Shown: positions 1-7,038 of the stretch, one piece after another
Layout of the letters: the number at the start of each line of letters is the position of its first letter
Position numbering within the stretch: the first letter of the stretch is position 1
Source of the DNA: Candidatus Hydrogenedentota bacterium
Lineage (GTDB): Bacteria > Hydrogenedentota > Hydrogenedentia > Hydrogenedentales > SLHB01
Length of the DNA stretch: 9,948 bases
Assembly (NCBI GenBank): GCA_003552485.1
Contig: PUMX01000388.1
Span: 1 to 9,948 of the forward strand
Direction: 5' to 3'
Made by a program: the position numbers and the translations under genes
Notes under the pieces: generated by a model
Told to the model about the DNA's origin: nothing
The model's input: the letters and a program-made list of their open reading frames with translations, nothing else
The model's database searches: none

Positions 1-1950
1 GCCCGCCAGCAGCGCTGCGGCGCGCAATCCGTTGATTCGCATGGCCTGGCCGGCGCCTAGCAACACGAGCGCCAATCCAACCTGGGCAAACGGCGCAACC
101 TGGTCCGCGCTCTCGGCGGCGATGAGCTGCAGCGCCGCGGCTGCGCCCAATAGAAAAGGTATCGCTGCCAGGATTTCCCTACCGGCTGTCGCTGTCTCGC
201 CACCGGAACGTCGCGTCAAATAACCACGCCACAGATACCCGCACACGAGGAGCGCGCCGCACAACCCCGCGGCGAACATCAAGAACTCCGGCTGCCCGGC
301 GAAACCCTGGGTCTCCGTCAACCAGTGATACTGAAAGGCGCAAAACCCGCCGACGACCAAGAACACACTGGACGCCTGCACAGCCGGCGAGAAGAGCACG
401 AGCCCCGCCGCTGCGTTGGCCACGGCAACGCCGGCAAGAAGAAAAGGAAGCGCCGGCTCCCGGTAATTGGCGAGCGCCACGCCAGAGGTAAGCAAGAGAC
501 TGCCCCCGGCGGCGTGGCAAAAAGCGAACACATTGGGCCACATGAAGTAGAACGGCGCCGAAGCATTTTCGGAAGCGCCGCGAGACGCGCGTTCGTGAAG
601 CTTCGCAGCAACAAACAAACACAGTGCGCCCGCCACCACGGCAGGCCAGAAAGCCGGAACGGTTGCTTGCTGCAAAACAAAGGTTTCGTTGGGATCCATT
701 TGAAGCGCCGTAAGACCTACCGCACACAGGGCGAGCAACACGCTTATCAATGCAATGGCCGGCCAACGCCGAATGCGGTACGCGACGGTAAGCAATAGCG
801 CGGCGACGGTCAGCGCCAAGACCAGCGCCGCTCCATTCAGCCCCTGGATGGCGCTCCATACGCCCGCAATTGCCGCCACCCCCCATAACATCTGCGCTGC
901 GAGCCCCGTCGCCTCATGGCGCCAAGCCCCCGTCGCGCCCAACACTGTGAGAACACCCGTCAACGCCAGCCAGAACAGTGGAATGGGCATCGCGGGCTGT
1001 CTTGTCACGGCGTCGTACAACATCCAAGCGCCCACCAGAACCACCACGCCCACCCATAACGCTATGCCCCAACCACGGCTGCCGGCGGGTTGTTTACGCC
1101 AAAAGCTAGCAAGTGTATACGCAAGCACTCCCAGCGTGAGATAGGCCGCGCGGGCGATAAAGGCCGTCGCCTCTCCCATTCCCAGCACGTCCGGCGCACG
1201 CCAGAAGTGAATCATGTAAAGCCCGAAATGGCCCAATGCCCCCAATACCGCCAGCGATAGCCATCCATAGCGAAACGAAATGACCAGCGTTGCCGCCGTC
1301 ATAAGGCTGCCGGTGAAGAGAATGAGGGGATACAGATTGACGCCCGCCGGCGCAAAACCCGCCCCGGCGAGACAGAGAAAGACGAGTAAGAGGCTCACCC
1401 CCGCCGTAACGCCGCTTTCCCGCAACCAAACGCCAATTGGATAACACAATACCGCCGCGCCCAAAGCGATATATGTCCAGGCATCGGGCGGCGCAACCTG
1501 GAGGCCTGGCAAGCAGAATGCGCCCAGGGTAAACGCTGGCAAACCCGCAAGGCCGCACCCCAGAACCGCTTCCCCAAACGGGCGGGGCGCGCCCTGCGTC
1601 ACCACGCCGTAAACAATGGCAAGCGCCGCCAGCGCATAACCGCTTATCAACCGTTGCCCGGGCGTCAACGCGTTGATGTGCAGCAGCGCCGAAACGCCCA
1701 CGGCGACAATCGCCATCAATAAGAGCACAGACAATTGGCTCGCCCACGGCGCACCGAGAGATTCCGCGCCGAATTGGGCCGCACCGGCTTGCCGTTGAGA
1801 ATGGGGTCCTTTGGTTCTCGACGTATGCTGGGGGCGGCGGCCAGCCATTCGTGACGGGGCATTCTCCCCCTGCGCCGCGCGCAATTGGGCGTGCAAGCGC
1901 CGGACTTGCGTCTCGAGTTCTACTATACGTTGTTGCGGGTCTTTGGCCAA
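1..1950 (-). CDS. Multi-pass membrane protein, DUF2339-like (partial, C-terminus beyond window edge)
   Basis: This frame has no stop codon from 1956 down to base 1, so at least 650 codons are visible and the gene continues past the left edge. The N-terminus is a short charged coiled-coil segment (ELETQVRRLHAQLRAAQGE) followed by a basic, polar linker. From about residue 72 onward it is almost wholly hydrophobic, with around 20 candidate membrane helices separated by short loops (for example LSVLLLMAIVAVGVSALLH and FIARAAYLTLGVLAYTLASF). A coiled coil plus linker plus very many helices is the layout of the DUF2339 predicted membrane proteins, whose function is unknown; the assignment is by layout and general resemblance, not a diagnostic motif. 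The start is uncertain. TTG at 1950 is the first start codon after the upstream in-frame stop and keeps the coiled coil, but it has only a weak purine stretch about 13 bases upstream. ATG at 1848 is the alternative. A frameshifted upstream N-terminus is discussed separately. Confidence 0.75.
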   Translation of the reverse strand, partial: MAKDPQQRIVELETQVRRLHAQLRAAQGENAPSRMAGRRPQHTSRTKGPHSQRQAGAAQFGAESLGAPWASQLSVLLLMAIVAVGVSALLHINALTPGQRLISGYALAALAIVYGVVTQGAPRPFGEAVLGCGLAGLPAFTLGAFCLPGLQVAPPDAWTYIALGAAVLCYPIGVWLRESGVTAGVSLLLVFLCLAGAGFAPAGVNLYPLILFTGSLMTAATLVISFRYGWLSLAVLGALGHFGLYMIHFWRAPDVLGMGEATAFIARAAYLTLGVLAYTLASFWRKQPAGSRGWGIALWVGVVVLVGAWMLYDAVTRQPAMPIPLFWLALTGVLTVLGATGAWRHEATGLAAQMLWGVAAIAGVWSAIQGLNGAALVLALTVAALLLTVAYRIRRWPAIALISVLLALCAVGLTALQMDPNETFVLQQATVPAFWPAVVAGALCLFVAAKLHERASRGASENASAPFYFMWPNVFAFCHAAGGSLLLTSGVALANYREPALPFLLAGVAVANAAAGLVLFSPAVQASSVFLVVGGFCAFQYHWLTETQGFAGQPEFLMFAAGLCGALLVCGYLWRGYLTRRSGGETATAGREILAAIPFLLGAAAALQLIAAESADQVAPFAQVGLALVLLGAGQAMRINGLRAAALLAG

Positions 1951-2024
1951 CGGTATCTAATCGCCTCTTCCAGCCGCTGTGTGTCCGAACCCATTGTGTG
2001 GCGGATTGCGCACGCCTGGCTCAT
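1923..2024 (-). other. Possible frame-shifted N-terminal segment of the membrane protein gene
   Basis: In another frame, immediately upstream of and overlapping the membrane-protein gene, ATG codons at 2024 and 1994 open a 33-codon reading frame. It includes MGSDTQRLEEAIRY before a stop at 1923-1925. Reading this amphipathic charged segment and moving back one base near 1953-1956 gives a continuous heptad-like helix into AKDPQQRIVELETQVRRL of the main frame. This suggests that the true start is one of these ATGs and that a single base is missing here (sequencing error or a real mutation), or less likely a programmed -1 shift. No strong ribosome binding site precedes either ATG. The evidence is only the smooth helix pattern. 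Confidence 0.3.
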
Positions 2025-2417
2025 GCTTCTTACGAGTCTCCGCGTTGATTATGATTCAATAGGGTAGCATATCGGCTGGCCTTTATGACCGTCCCCTACT
2101 GCCGGTTTGCGGCACAGAAAGTCGGAGCTTACAACCCTTGAAATGCACGAAAACCGCTGCTACCGCTACCTCGTCACCCGCTCGTGAGGGTTTTGACGTT
2201 ACTATTGCAACCTCGAGCGGCGGTGTAGCATTAATGGGCTGTGAAAATGAACAAGTGTTGCCTGACCCGAGCCTCGAAACCAAGAGCCGCCTGGTCCCAG
2301 TCCAACCATGCCGAATGGAGCTTCGGTTTCCACGCAGCTTGACCATCGGCGCCACACGTTGCGCGATTCGATTGGGCAACCTCGGAAGCTGAATGCAGTA
2401 ACCCGGAGAATAGACGT
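1957..2417. other. Divergent intergenic region, no convincing gene
   Basis: About 460 bases separate the leftward membrane-protein gene from the rightward FG-GAP gene, so promoters for both should lie here. A CATAAT hexamer on the minus strand (2049-2054) could be a -10 for the leftward gene, but no matching -35 is visible. On the plus strand TTGACC (2339-2344) could be a -35 for the FG-GAP gene without a good -10. A small perfect hairpin CCGAA-TGGAGC-TTCGG sits near 2309-2324. An 84-codon plus-strand frame (2138-2392) and an overlapping minus-strand frame are both open, but neither has a ribosome binding site or a recognisable motif. I see no tRNA, riboswitch or terminator. Confidence 0.5.
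2404..2408 (+). promoter_or_regulatory. Ribosome binding site of the FG-GAP gene
   Basis: CGGAG ends 9 bases before ATG 2418 and 12 before ATG 2421. The reading frame is open upstream only to 2343 and holds no other start codon there, so this site fixes the N-terminus to one of these two ATGs. Confidence 0.5.
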
Positions 2418-3800
2418 ATGATGACCACCGTATGGGCGGCGGCCCTTGTAGCCATGGCCGCCACCGAACCCAGCATTTACCAATTACAAACAACGCTCCC
2501 CGTTTGGGACGTTTCCGCGCAAGACGTGACCGGCAATGGAAACGACGACTTGTTCGCCGTGATCGCCGACGACACGCCCGGCGGCGACAACGAGCGGGGC
2601 CTGGCTGTTTTTCTCTCGCGCGATGATGGAAGCTACTATGGCAAACCTCACTTTGTGCTTCCACTTGACGAAAAAGTGGGCAGTCTCTTTTTCGCCGAGG
2701 TAGACGGAAGCGCGCCCAAGGAGCTCGTCGTCGCCCACGCCGAAGGCGCCACGGTCTATCAGTTTGTCGACGGACGGTTCGAGGTTTTGGCGGAGCCCGA
2801 GTTTATGTCGTTACTCCCGGAAAGCGCCCGGCGGCCCCGTTTTCTAAAGGATCTGGCTCAGGATCTTACGGGCGACGGCGTCGACGAATGGATACTTCCA
2901 ATGCCGACGGGATACGCCGTGCGCAACGCCGACGAGCATATCGCGCTTGTCCGGTGCGAAGTCGATACGGGCGCAAGCGGGGGCGGTGAAGACGGTCTGA
3001 CCGTACGTCACACATATCCGGCGTTCAAGGCGTTTGAGACGCCGAACGACGACCACAAAGCCTTTGTATTTCTGGATGATGAACAGGTCGACTTCGCCTA
3101 TGGACCTAACTGGGAAACCCGTCACCGTTTCGATCTGCCCTTGGCCGACGATGATGAATGGGACGCTGACGCCAAGCTTGCGGACATCACGGGTAACGGA
3201 ATTCCGGATCTGGTGATTACGAAGCTTAAGGGGACCCTGAACGTCACCGTGGTGACCGAGATATACCTCGCCGACGAGCCTTTTGTTTATCCTAGTGAAC
3301 CGTCGGCGCAGTACGTCTTCGAGGGCGCTTTCGCAACGCCGGTTGTAATCGACGTCGACGGCGACGAAAAACAGGATCTTGTCTTTCTCAAGGTGCCTTA
3401 CAGTATTGGGTCGTTCGTAAGCTACTTTCTGCGCGGACGCGTAACGGTGCAGGCTGAAGTGTACATGTATGGCGAAAACGGTTTCGGTGATACGCCCGCC
3501 TACACCGGCTCCTTCCCCATCGAAGTCCCCGACGGCCGGCGCAGCGTGGCTTATACCATGGGCGATTTTTCCGGCAACGGGCATACGGACGTAGCGTTTG
3601 GAGGGGGAGATGAGACGCTGGTGATCCACAAGAACAGTCCAGGCGAGTTCTTGAGCCGCCGGCCCTGGCTGACGCTGAATGTGCCGCCGTATGGCTCTGC
3701 AGGCGCAAAAGCCCTCACCAATAACGGCGTGGACGACATCATTATCTATCATCCCGACAGCGACTTGTCGAAGAAGATTCACGTCGTCTTGTTCAATTAG
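2418..3800 (+). CDS. Probably exported FG-GAP/VCBS-repeat beta-propeller protein
   Basis: The 460-residue product starts with a short hydrophobic stretch (MMTTVWAAALVAMAA) that may be a signal peptide, although it lacks the usual N-terminal lysine or arginine. The rest carries regularly spaced acidic loops of the FG-GAP/VCBS type, D-x-[TSD]-G-[ND]-[GE]-x-x-D followed by hydrophobic residues. Clear copies lie at about residues 36-47, 149-160, 256-267, 312-323 and 383-394, with diverged copies near 96-105 and 434-443 and perhaps 217-229. In this family such loops bind calcium between the strands of a propeller blade, so seven or eight blades would make one complete propeller filling the protein. 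No enzymatic motif, membrane anchor or sorting tail is visible; it ends in ...IHVVLFN. The likely role is an extracytoplasmic binding or surface protein of unknown ligand. It is followed after 138 bases by the TPR gene, probably a separate transcription unit. Confidence 0.85.
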   Translation: MMTTVWAAALVAMAATEPSIYQLQTTLPVWDVSAQDVTGNGNDDLFAVIADDTPGGDNERGLAVFLSRDDGSYYGKPHFVLPLDEKVGSLFFAEVDGSAPKELVVAHAEGATVYQFVDGRFEVLAEPEFMSLLPESARRPRFLKDLAQDLTGDGVDEWILPMPTGYAVRNADEHIALVRCEVDTGASGGGEDGLTVRHTYPAFKAFETPNDDHKAFVFLDDEQVDFAYGPNWETRHRFDLPLADDDEWDADAKLADITGNGIPDLVITKLKGTLNVTVVTEIYLADEPFVYPSEPSAQYVFEGAFATPVVIDVDGDEKQDLVFLKVPYSIGSFVSYFLRGRVTVQAEVYMYGENGFGDTPAYTGSFPIEVPDGRRSVAYTMGDFSGNGHTDVAFGGGDETLVIHKNSPGEFLSRRPWLTLNVPPYGSAGAKALTNNGVDDIIIYHPDSDLSKKIHVVLFN

Positions 3801-3819
3801 GCGCGTTACGCGGCATATT

Positions 3820-3832
3820 GCGCAAGGTGCGC
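3820..3832. other. Small inverted repeat between FG-GAP and TPR genes
   Basis: GCGCA-AGG-TGCGC forms a perfect 5-base stem with a 3-base loop, 20 bases after the FG-GAP stop codon. No T-run follows it, so it is a weak terminator candidate at best. It could also lie within a promoter region for the downstream cluster. Confidence 0.25.
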
Positions 3833-3850
3833 CTTCATGTTACGCTAGTC

Positions 3851-3877
3851 AAGCCTTTACTGGGGGGCTGTCGATAG
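3851..3877 (+). promoter_or_regulatory. Weak sigma-28-like promoter candidate ahead of the TPR cluster
   Basis: AAGCCTTT, an 11-base spacer and GTCGATAG resemble the flagellar sigma-28 consensus (TAAAGTTT, N11, GCCGATAA) with 4 of 8 and 6 of 8 matches at the correct spacing. It lies 62 bases before the GTG start of the TPR gene. The match is poor on the -35 side and is noted mainly because the downstream genes look flagellar. A sigma-70-like pair, TTGCGC (3818-3823) with TACGCT (3841-3846) and a 17-base spacer, overlaps it and is equally weak. Confidence 0.2.
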
Positions 3878-3920
3878 ATCGAGACCACACCCATACATGC
3901 TGTCGAGTGGGCGGTCAAAC

Positions 3921-3932
3921 GGAGGATAGGAG
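3921..3932 (+). promoter_or_regulatory. Ribosome binding site deciding the GTG start of the TPR gene
   Basis: Two purine-rich cores, GGAGG (3921-3925) and AGGAG (3928-3932), precede GTG 3939. The second ends 6 bases before it, which is near-ideal spacing. The next candidate, ATG 3954, would be 21 bases from it, so the GTG is preferred. Confidence 0.65.
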
Positions 3933-3938
3933 CCAATC

Positions 3939-6599
3939 GTGGCGCCGGATGAGATGAACAAATCCGACGGTATACCGGAGGACAGCGGACCCGAAGAGGC
4001 TGCGGACGCCCAAGACGCCGCCAAATCCGCCGGATCCCCGGATAGCGATCAAGACGCGAAGAGCTATCTGCTCGACGAGGACGAGCTAGAGGCTCTGTTT
4101 TCGAAGGCGAATCTGGAGGATCCGGTCGGCGCGCATGAAGCTGAATCCGCCACTGCGTCCTCCGATCCCGACGAGGCGGTCGGGGATTCCGCAACGGAGA
4201 TCGTTTATGGGGGTGATAGAGAAGGTGGAGTCTCCAGCCAATCCAATCAGGCCGGACCGTTAGACGACGCCCCGCGGAGCGAGGAGAGCGCGCCTCGAAC
4301 CGAAGACGCTACCCCACCCTCGGCTTCGGTGGTTCTTGACTCCGACGCGAAAGGAGAAGAAAAGCAACCGGAAGGTAATGAGACGCCCGATGAACCCGAC
4401 GCGGAATCCGCGCCAAGGCCTCCGCGAGCAGCCAGACCAGCGTTTGTGGCCCGATTGAAGAACTGGATGGCGTCCTGGTTACTCGACTTCTCAGCGGTCA
4501 ATGTGGGTCAACTATTAAAGGGCGTAACCGCCGCCACAGTCGGCCTCGTTACCGCTATGTTGGTATTCGCAATGTTGTACATGAACCACGTGCGACACGC
4601 GGATCCCAGCGTCATTGCCGAAGCCCGCGCGGCGGACATCGGACAGGCCATGCGTTTTGCGGATAATCTCATGGAACTTGGGCGGCCCGCAGAAGCGCAG
4701 GCGGAACTCGCCTCCGCCATTGCGCAGGCGCCGCCAAGCCCGTTGCGCATTGACGCGCGATTCCTGCGGATTGAAGCCGCGGTTCAGGCATTGCCGCGCC
4801 AACCGGATACCGCTGAACTGGAAGCATTGCATGGCGAGATTGACGCGCTGCTTCGCGCCGCTCAGAACCATCCCCGCCGACTGGAGGCCCAATTCTGGAA
4901 GGCCCAGCTCTATGAGATGGCTGATATGCATTACGCGGCGCGTGCGTTGTACGAAAGGATTCTGACGGCAACCCCGCCTGTTGAACCGCTGGACGCCGTC
5001 CTCTACCGGGCGGGAAACGCGGCGCTCGAGCTGAACCATGGCGCCGAGGCTGCTGACCTCTTCCGCCGCCTTATTCAACAACACCCGGAGTCCCCCTATG
5101 CCACGCAAGCCCACATGGGGCTGGGAGACGCCTATTTGCTTGCGGGACGTCAAAGCGACGCAGAGTCGCTCTACCGCCGGACGGCGCAAGCCATGGCGGA
5201 CAACCCGATGGGCGCCGAGGCCACGAAGCGGTTGGTTCATATCGCTATGGAAGACTCCCGTTACGAGGATGCGGCCGCTGCCCTGAAGGAGCGCTTGGAA
5301 ACCGCCACGACTATCGAGAGTAACGACGAACTATACCTGCTTCTGGCGAAGGCCCAACGGGCCATGAACGAATATGACCAGGCGGAGCAGACATTGCGTG
5401 AACTGCTGGATTTCTTTCCCGAGACCCGTGTTACCCCCATAGCATTAGTCGAGTTGGCTAACGTTTTGGACGCCAAAGGACAACGCAGCGAAGCCGTGCG
5501 GTTGGCGCGGCGGACGGCGTCCCAATACGAGGAACCAGCGGACGCCCTCTACGAAGCCGGCGTCTTCCTTCAGAACACCGGCGACATGGAAGGGGCGGCA
5601 ATGGCCTACAGCGCCGCCGTCCAAGACGGTTCCGCGGATGCGGGCACACTGTTGGCCGCGGGCAAGGCCTACTACCACCTCGGCGAACTCGAATCGGCCT
5701 TGGATCTGCTGAGGCGCGCCGAGGAAGCCGCGCCAGGACAAGCCGAAGCCTTTGACGCCGCCGTGGCGATTGGCCGTGTATATCACGACATGGGACGGGT
5801 CACCGACGCCGTCACGCGCTTGCAACCGTTGCCGCAAACGGCCGCCAGGCCAGAACAACGCGCCGATGCGCTCAACGCCTTGGGGGCGGTTTATTTGGAC
5901 TTGGGGCTGATCGAGCCGGCCAAGACTGTCTACACCCAATTGAGCACACTGACGGATGATTCCGAAATCCTAGCGGAAGCGGCAATCGCGTTACTCGACG
6001 CGCGCGCATGGGACCAGGGGCTATCCGTTTCAAATCAGGTTGACACTGGACGTATACCAGACCAAAAGGCGCACCAGCTTATAGTCCTCCGGGGCGAAGC
6101 ATTGCTGCGCACCGACGCCGCGCAGGGCGTTGCGCTATTGGAAGAAGCCCGCGACAGTTATCCGGATCTCTGGACCGCGGACAATGACCTCGCGCTGCTT
6201 CGCGCCTATCTCGGGAGCAACCAGACCGCAGCCGCACGTGAGCTGGTGGGTGAATTGGAAAACGAGGCGCGCCGGAACCCCGCCGCCACGCCGCCATTCC
6301 AGAAGGCCACGGTTCGCTGGGGAGATTTCCTTTATCAACGCGGTGATTACCGCGCGGCTGCGGACGCCTACGCCAAGACTAGCGCGCCGGGATACGAAGA
6401 CACCGAAGATGCTGAGTGGGCCCGGTTTCAGCGGGCCAACGCATTAATGCAATCGATGGACTATATAACCAGCGCGGAACTTTTCCATGAGCTCGCGGAG
6501 AGCGATTCCCCGTGGGCGGACACCGCAGCGGTCAAGGCCAAATATGCGGAAACGGAAGGCCGCTTGCGGGGCGAGACGGAAGCGCCGTTGGGAGACTAA
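3939..6599 (+). CDS. Single-span membrane protein with acidic N-terminus and long TPR domain
   Basis: The 886-residue product has three parts. Residues 1 to about 150 are acidic, rich in Glu, Asp, Ser, Ala and Pro and probably disordered, with one embedded predicted helix at 43-61 (core LLDEDELEALFSKA). A basic stretch (about 155-175, RPPRAARPAFVARLKNW) precedes a single hydrophobic span at about 195-215 (GVTAATVGLVTAMLVFAMLY). By the positive-inside rule the N-terminus is cytoplasmic and the C-terminal part is outside the membrane. Residues from about 225 to 870 are an almost unbroken series of TPR-like helix pairs (for example ALYEAGVFLQNTGDMEGAAMAYSAAV and ALNALGAVYLDLGLIEPAKTVYTQL), typical of protein-protein scaffolds. 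No enzymatic motif is seen. It is the first gene of a tight cluster, and its stop is one base before the next start. I do not recognise it as a named protein. The neighbouring FlrB/FlrC-like genes suggest a flagellum-related scaffold, but that is inference. Confidence 0.9.
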   Translation: MAPDEMNKSDGIPEDSGPEEAADAQDAAKSAGSPDSDQDAKSYLLDEDELEALFSKANLEDPVGAHEAESATASSDPDEAVGDSATEIVYGGDREGGVSSQSNQAGPLDDAPRSEESAPRTEDATPPSASVVLDSDAKGEEKQPEGNETPDEPDAESAPRPPRAARPAFVARLKNWMASWLLDFSAVNVGQLLKGVTAATVGLVTAMLVFAMLYMNHVRHADPSVIAEARAADIGQAMRFADNLMELGRPAEAQAELASAIAQAPPSPLRIDARFLRIEAAVQALPRQPDTAELEALHGEIDALLRAAQNHPRRLEAQFWKAQLYEMADMHYAARALYERILTATPPVEPLDAVLYRAGNAALELNHGAEAADLFRRLIQQHPESPYATQAHMGLGDAYLLAGRQSDAESLYRRTAQAMADNPMGAEATKRLVHIAMEDSRYEDAAAALKERLETATTIESNDELYLLLAKAQRAMNEYDQAEQTLRELLDFFPETRVTPIALVELANVLDAKGQRSEAVRLARRTASQYEEPADALYEAGVFLQNTGDMEGAAMAYSAAVQDGSADAGTLLAAGKAYYHLGELESALDLLRRAEEAAPGQAEAFDAAVAIGRVYHDMGRVTDAVTRLQPLPQTAARPEQRADALNALGAVYLDLGLIEPAKTVYTQLSTLTDDSEILAEAAIALLDARAWDQGLSVSNQVDTGRIPDQKAHQLIVLRGEALLRTDAAQGVALLEEARDSYPDLWTADNDLALLRAYLGSNQTAAARELVGELENEARRNPAATPPFQKATVRWGDFLYQRGDYRAAADAYAKTSAPGYEDTEDAEWARFQRANALMQSMDYITSAELFHELAESDSPWADTAAVKAKYAETEGRLRGETEAPLGD
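4065..4121 (+). other. FliM/CheZ-like short helical motif inside the TPR protein
   Basis: This encodes residues 43-61, whose core LLDEDELEALFSKA follows the pattern of the short N-terminal helix of FliM/FliY (consensus about LSQDEIDALL) and resembles the CheZ C-terminal peptide. In those proteins the helix docks onto the receiver-domain protein CheY. Here it is an isolated hydrophobic/acidic amphipathic segment in an otherwise disordered acidic region, which is the expected setting for a docking motif. Short acidic helices are common by chance, so function is unproven. Confidence 0.4.
6590..6594 (+). promoter_or_regulatory. Ribosome binding site of the FlgN/FliT-like gene
   Basis: GGGAG lies inside the last codons of the TPR gene, 6 bases before GTG 6601. 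It supports this GTG as the start over upstream in-frame codons that would overlap the TPR gene, and implies translational coupling across the one-base gap. Confidence 0.65.
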
Positions 6600-6600
6600 A

Positions 6601-7038
6601 GTGCCGAACCCCGAGCTTACACGCCGGATGCGCAACTACTTCCAGCGGCAGATCGCGTGGTTCAACCAGATGCTGGATGAGTTGCAACAAGTCGAAGAAG
6701 CCGTTGATGATTCGGAACTCGAGGCCTATGCCGCCCGGCAGCAGGCGCATAGCCAAACCATGGCGACACTGGCCCGCGAGTTTGAACTATTGCAGCGCGA
6801 ATGGGGGTCCGCCACGGATCTCAGCGAGGATGAGCGCGCCGAAATTAGAGCCTTGGCTACTGAGGCCGAGAAGCTCAGCGTCGAAATGGCCAAGCGGTGT
6901 AACAACGCGGCCGCGGCCCTGCAGGATCGGCTAAAGGAACTGCGGGTGACCATCGACGAACTAAGCCGGGGCAGGGGAATGATGCGGAAATACAGCGCTG
7001 ATGATCCCGGCGCCGACTACTTTGATCGCGAAGCATGA
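6601..7038 (+). CDS. Small coiled-coil protein, probable FlgN/FliT-type flagellar export chaperone
   Basis: The 145-residue product starts at GTG one base after the TPR gene's stop and ends in an ATGA overlap with the kinase gene. It is almost wholly helical and charged: an N-terminal helix (NYFQRQIAWFNQMLDELQQVEEAV), a middle helix (about 39-67), and a long C-terminal helix (about 75-128). The tail is RGRGMMRKY (123-131) followed by ADYFDREA (138-145). Size, helical hairpin layout and the basic 'RGR...Y...F-D-R' tail fit the FlgN/FliT group, cytoplasmic chaperones that hold filament-junction or cap proteins for the flagellar secretion system. There is no catalytic motif and no membrane span. 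The family is very divergent, so the assignment rests on layout plus the flagellar-type kinase downstream. The alternative is an unrelated coiled-coil adaptor of the kinase or TPR protein. Confidence 0.6.
   Translation: MPNPELTRRMRNYFQRQIAWFNQMLDELQQVEEAVDDSELEAYAARQQAHSQTMATLAREFELLQREWGSATDLSEDERAEIRALATEAEKLSVEMAKRCNNAAAALQDRLKELRVTIDELSRGRGMMRKYSADDPGADYFDREA

Noticed and set aside
179..886. Minus-strand 235-codon frame within the membrane-protein region
   Set aside because: It is rich in Arg, Cys and Gly without domain character and overlaps in another phase the continuous hydrophobic frame, which is the real gene.
1106..1747. Minus-strand 213-codon frame
   Set aside because: It is a shadow of the same membrane-protein gene; the in-phase alternative gives a clean series of membrane helices.
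2374..2390. Possible sigma-54 promoter before the FG-GAP gene
   Set aside because: The GG and GC elements are 11 or 12 bases apart rather than the required 10.
2138..2392. 84-codon plus-strand frame as a small gene
   Set aside because: There is no ribosome binding site at usable distance, no recognisable motif, and an overlapping minus-strand frame looks equally coding-like. Left as part of the intergenic region.
2844..3782. Antisense 312-codon open frame opposite the FG-GAP gene
   Set aside because: The plus strand has repeated calcium-loop motifs and a ribosome binding site. The antisense frame has no motif and follows from the GC-rich codon pattern.
4515..5240. Antisense 241-codon frame opposite the TPR gene
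   Set aside because: The TPR pattern on the plus strand is clear and continuous, and the antisense product has no structure or start signal.
6487..6600. N-terminal extension of the 145-residue protein upstream of GTG 6601
   Set aside because: The extension is highly basic, overlaps the end of the TPR gene, and GTG 6601 has a well-placed GGGAG site.
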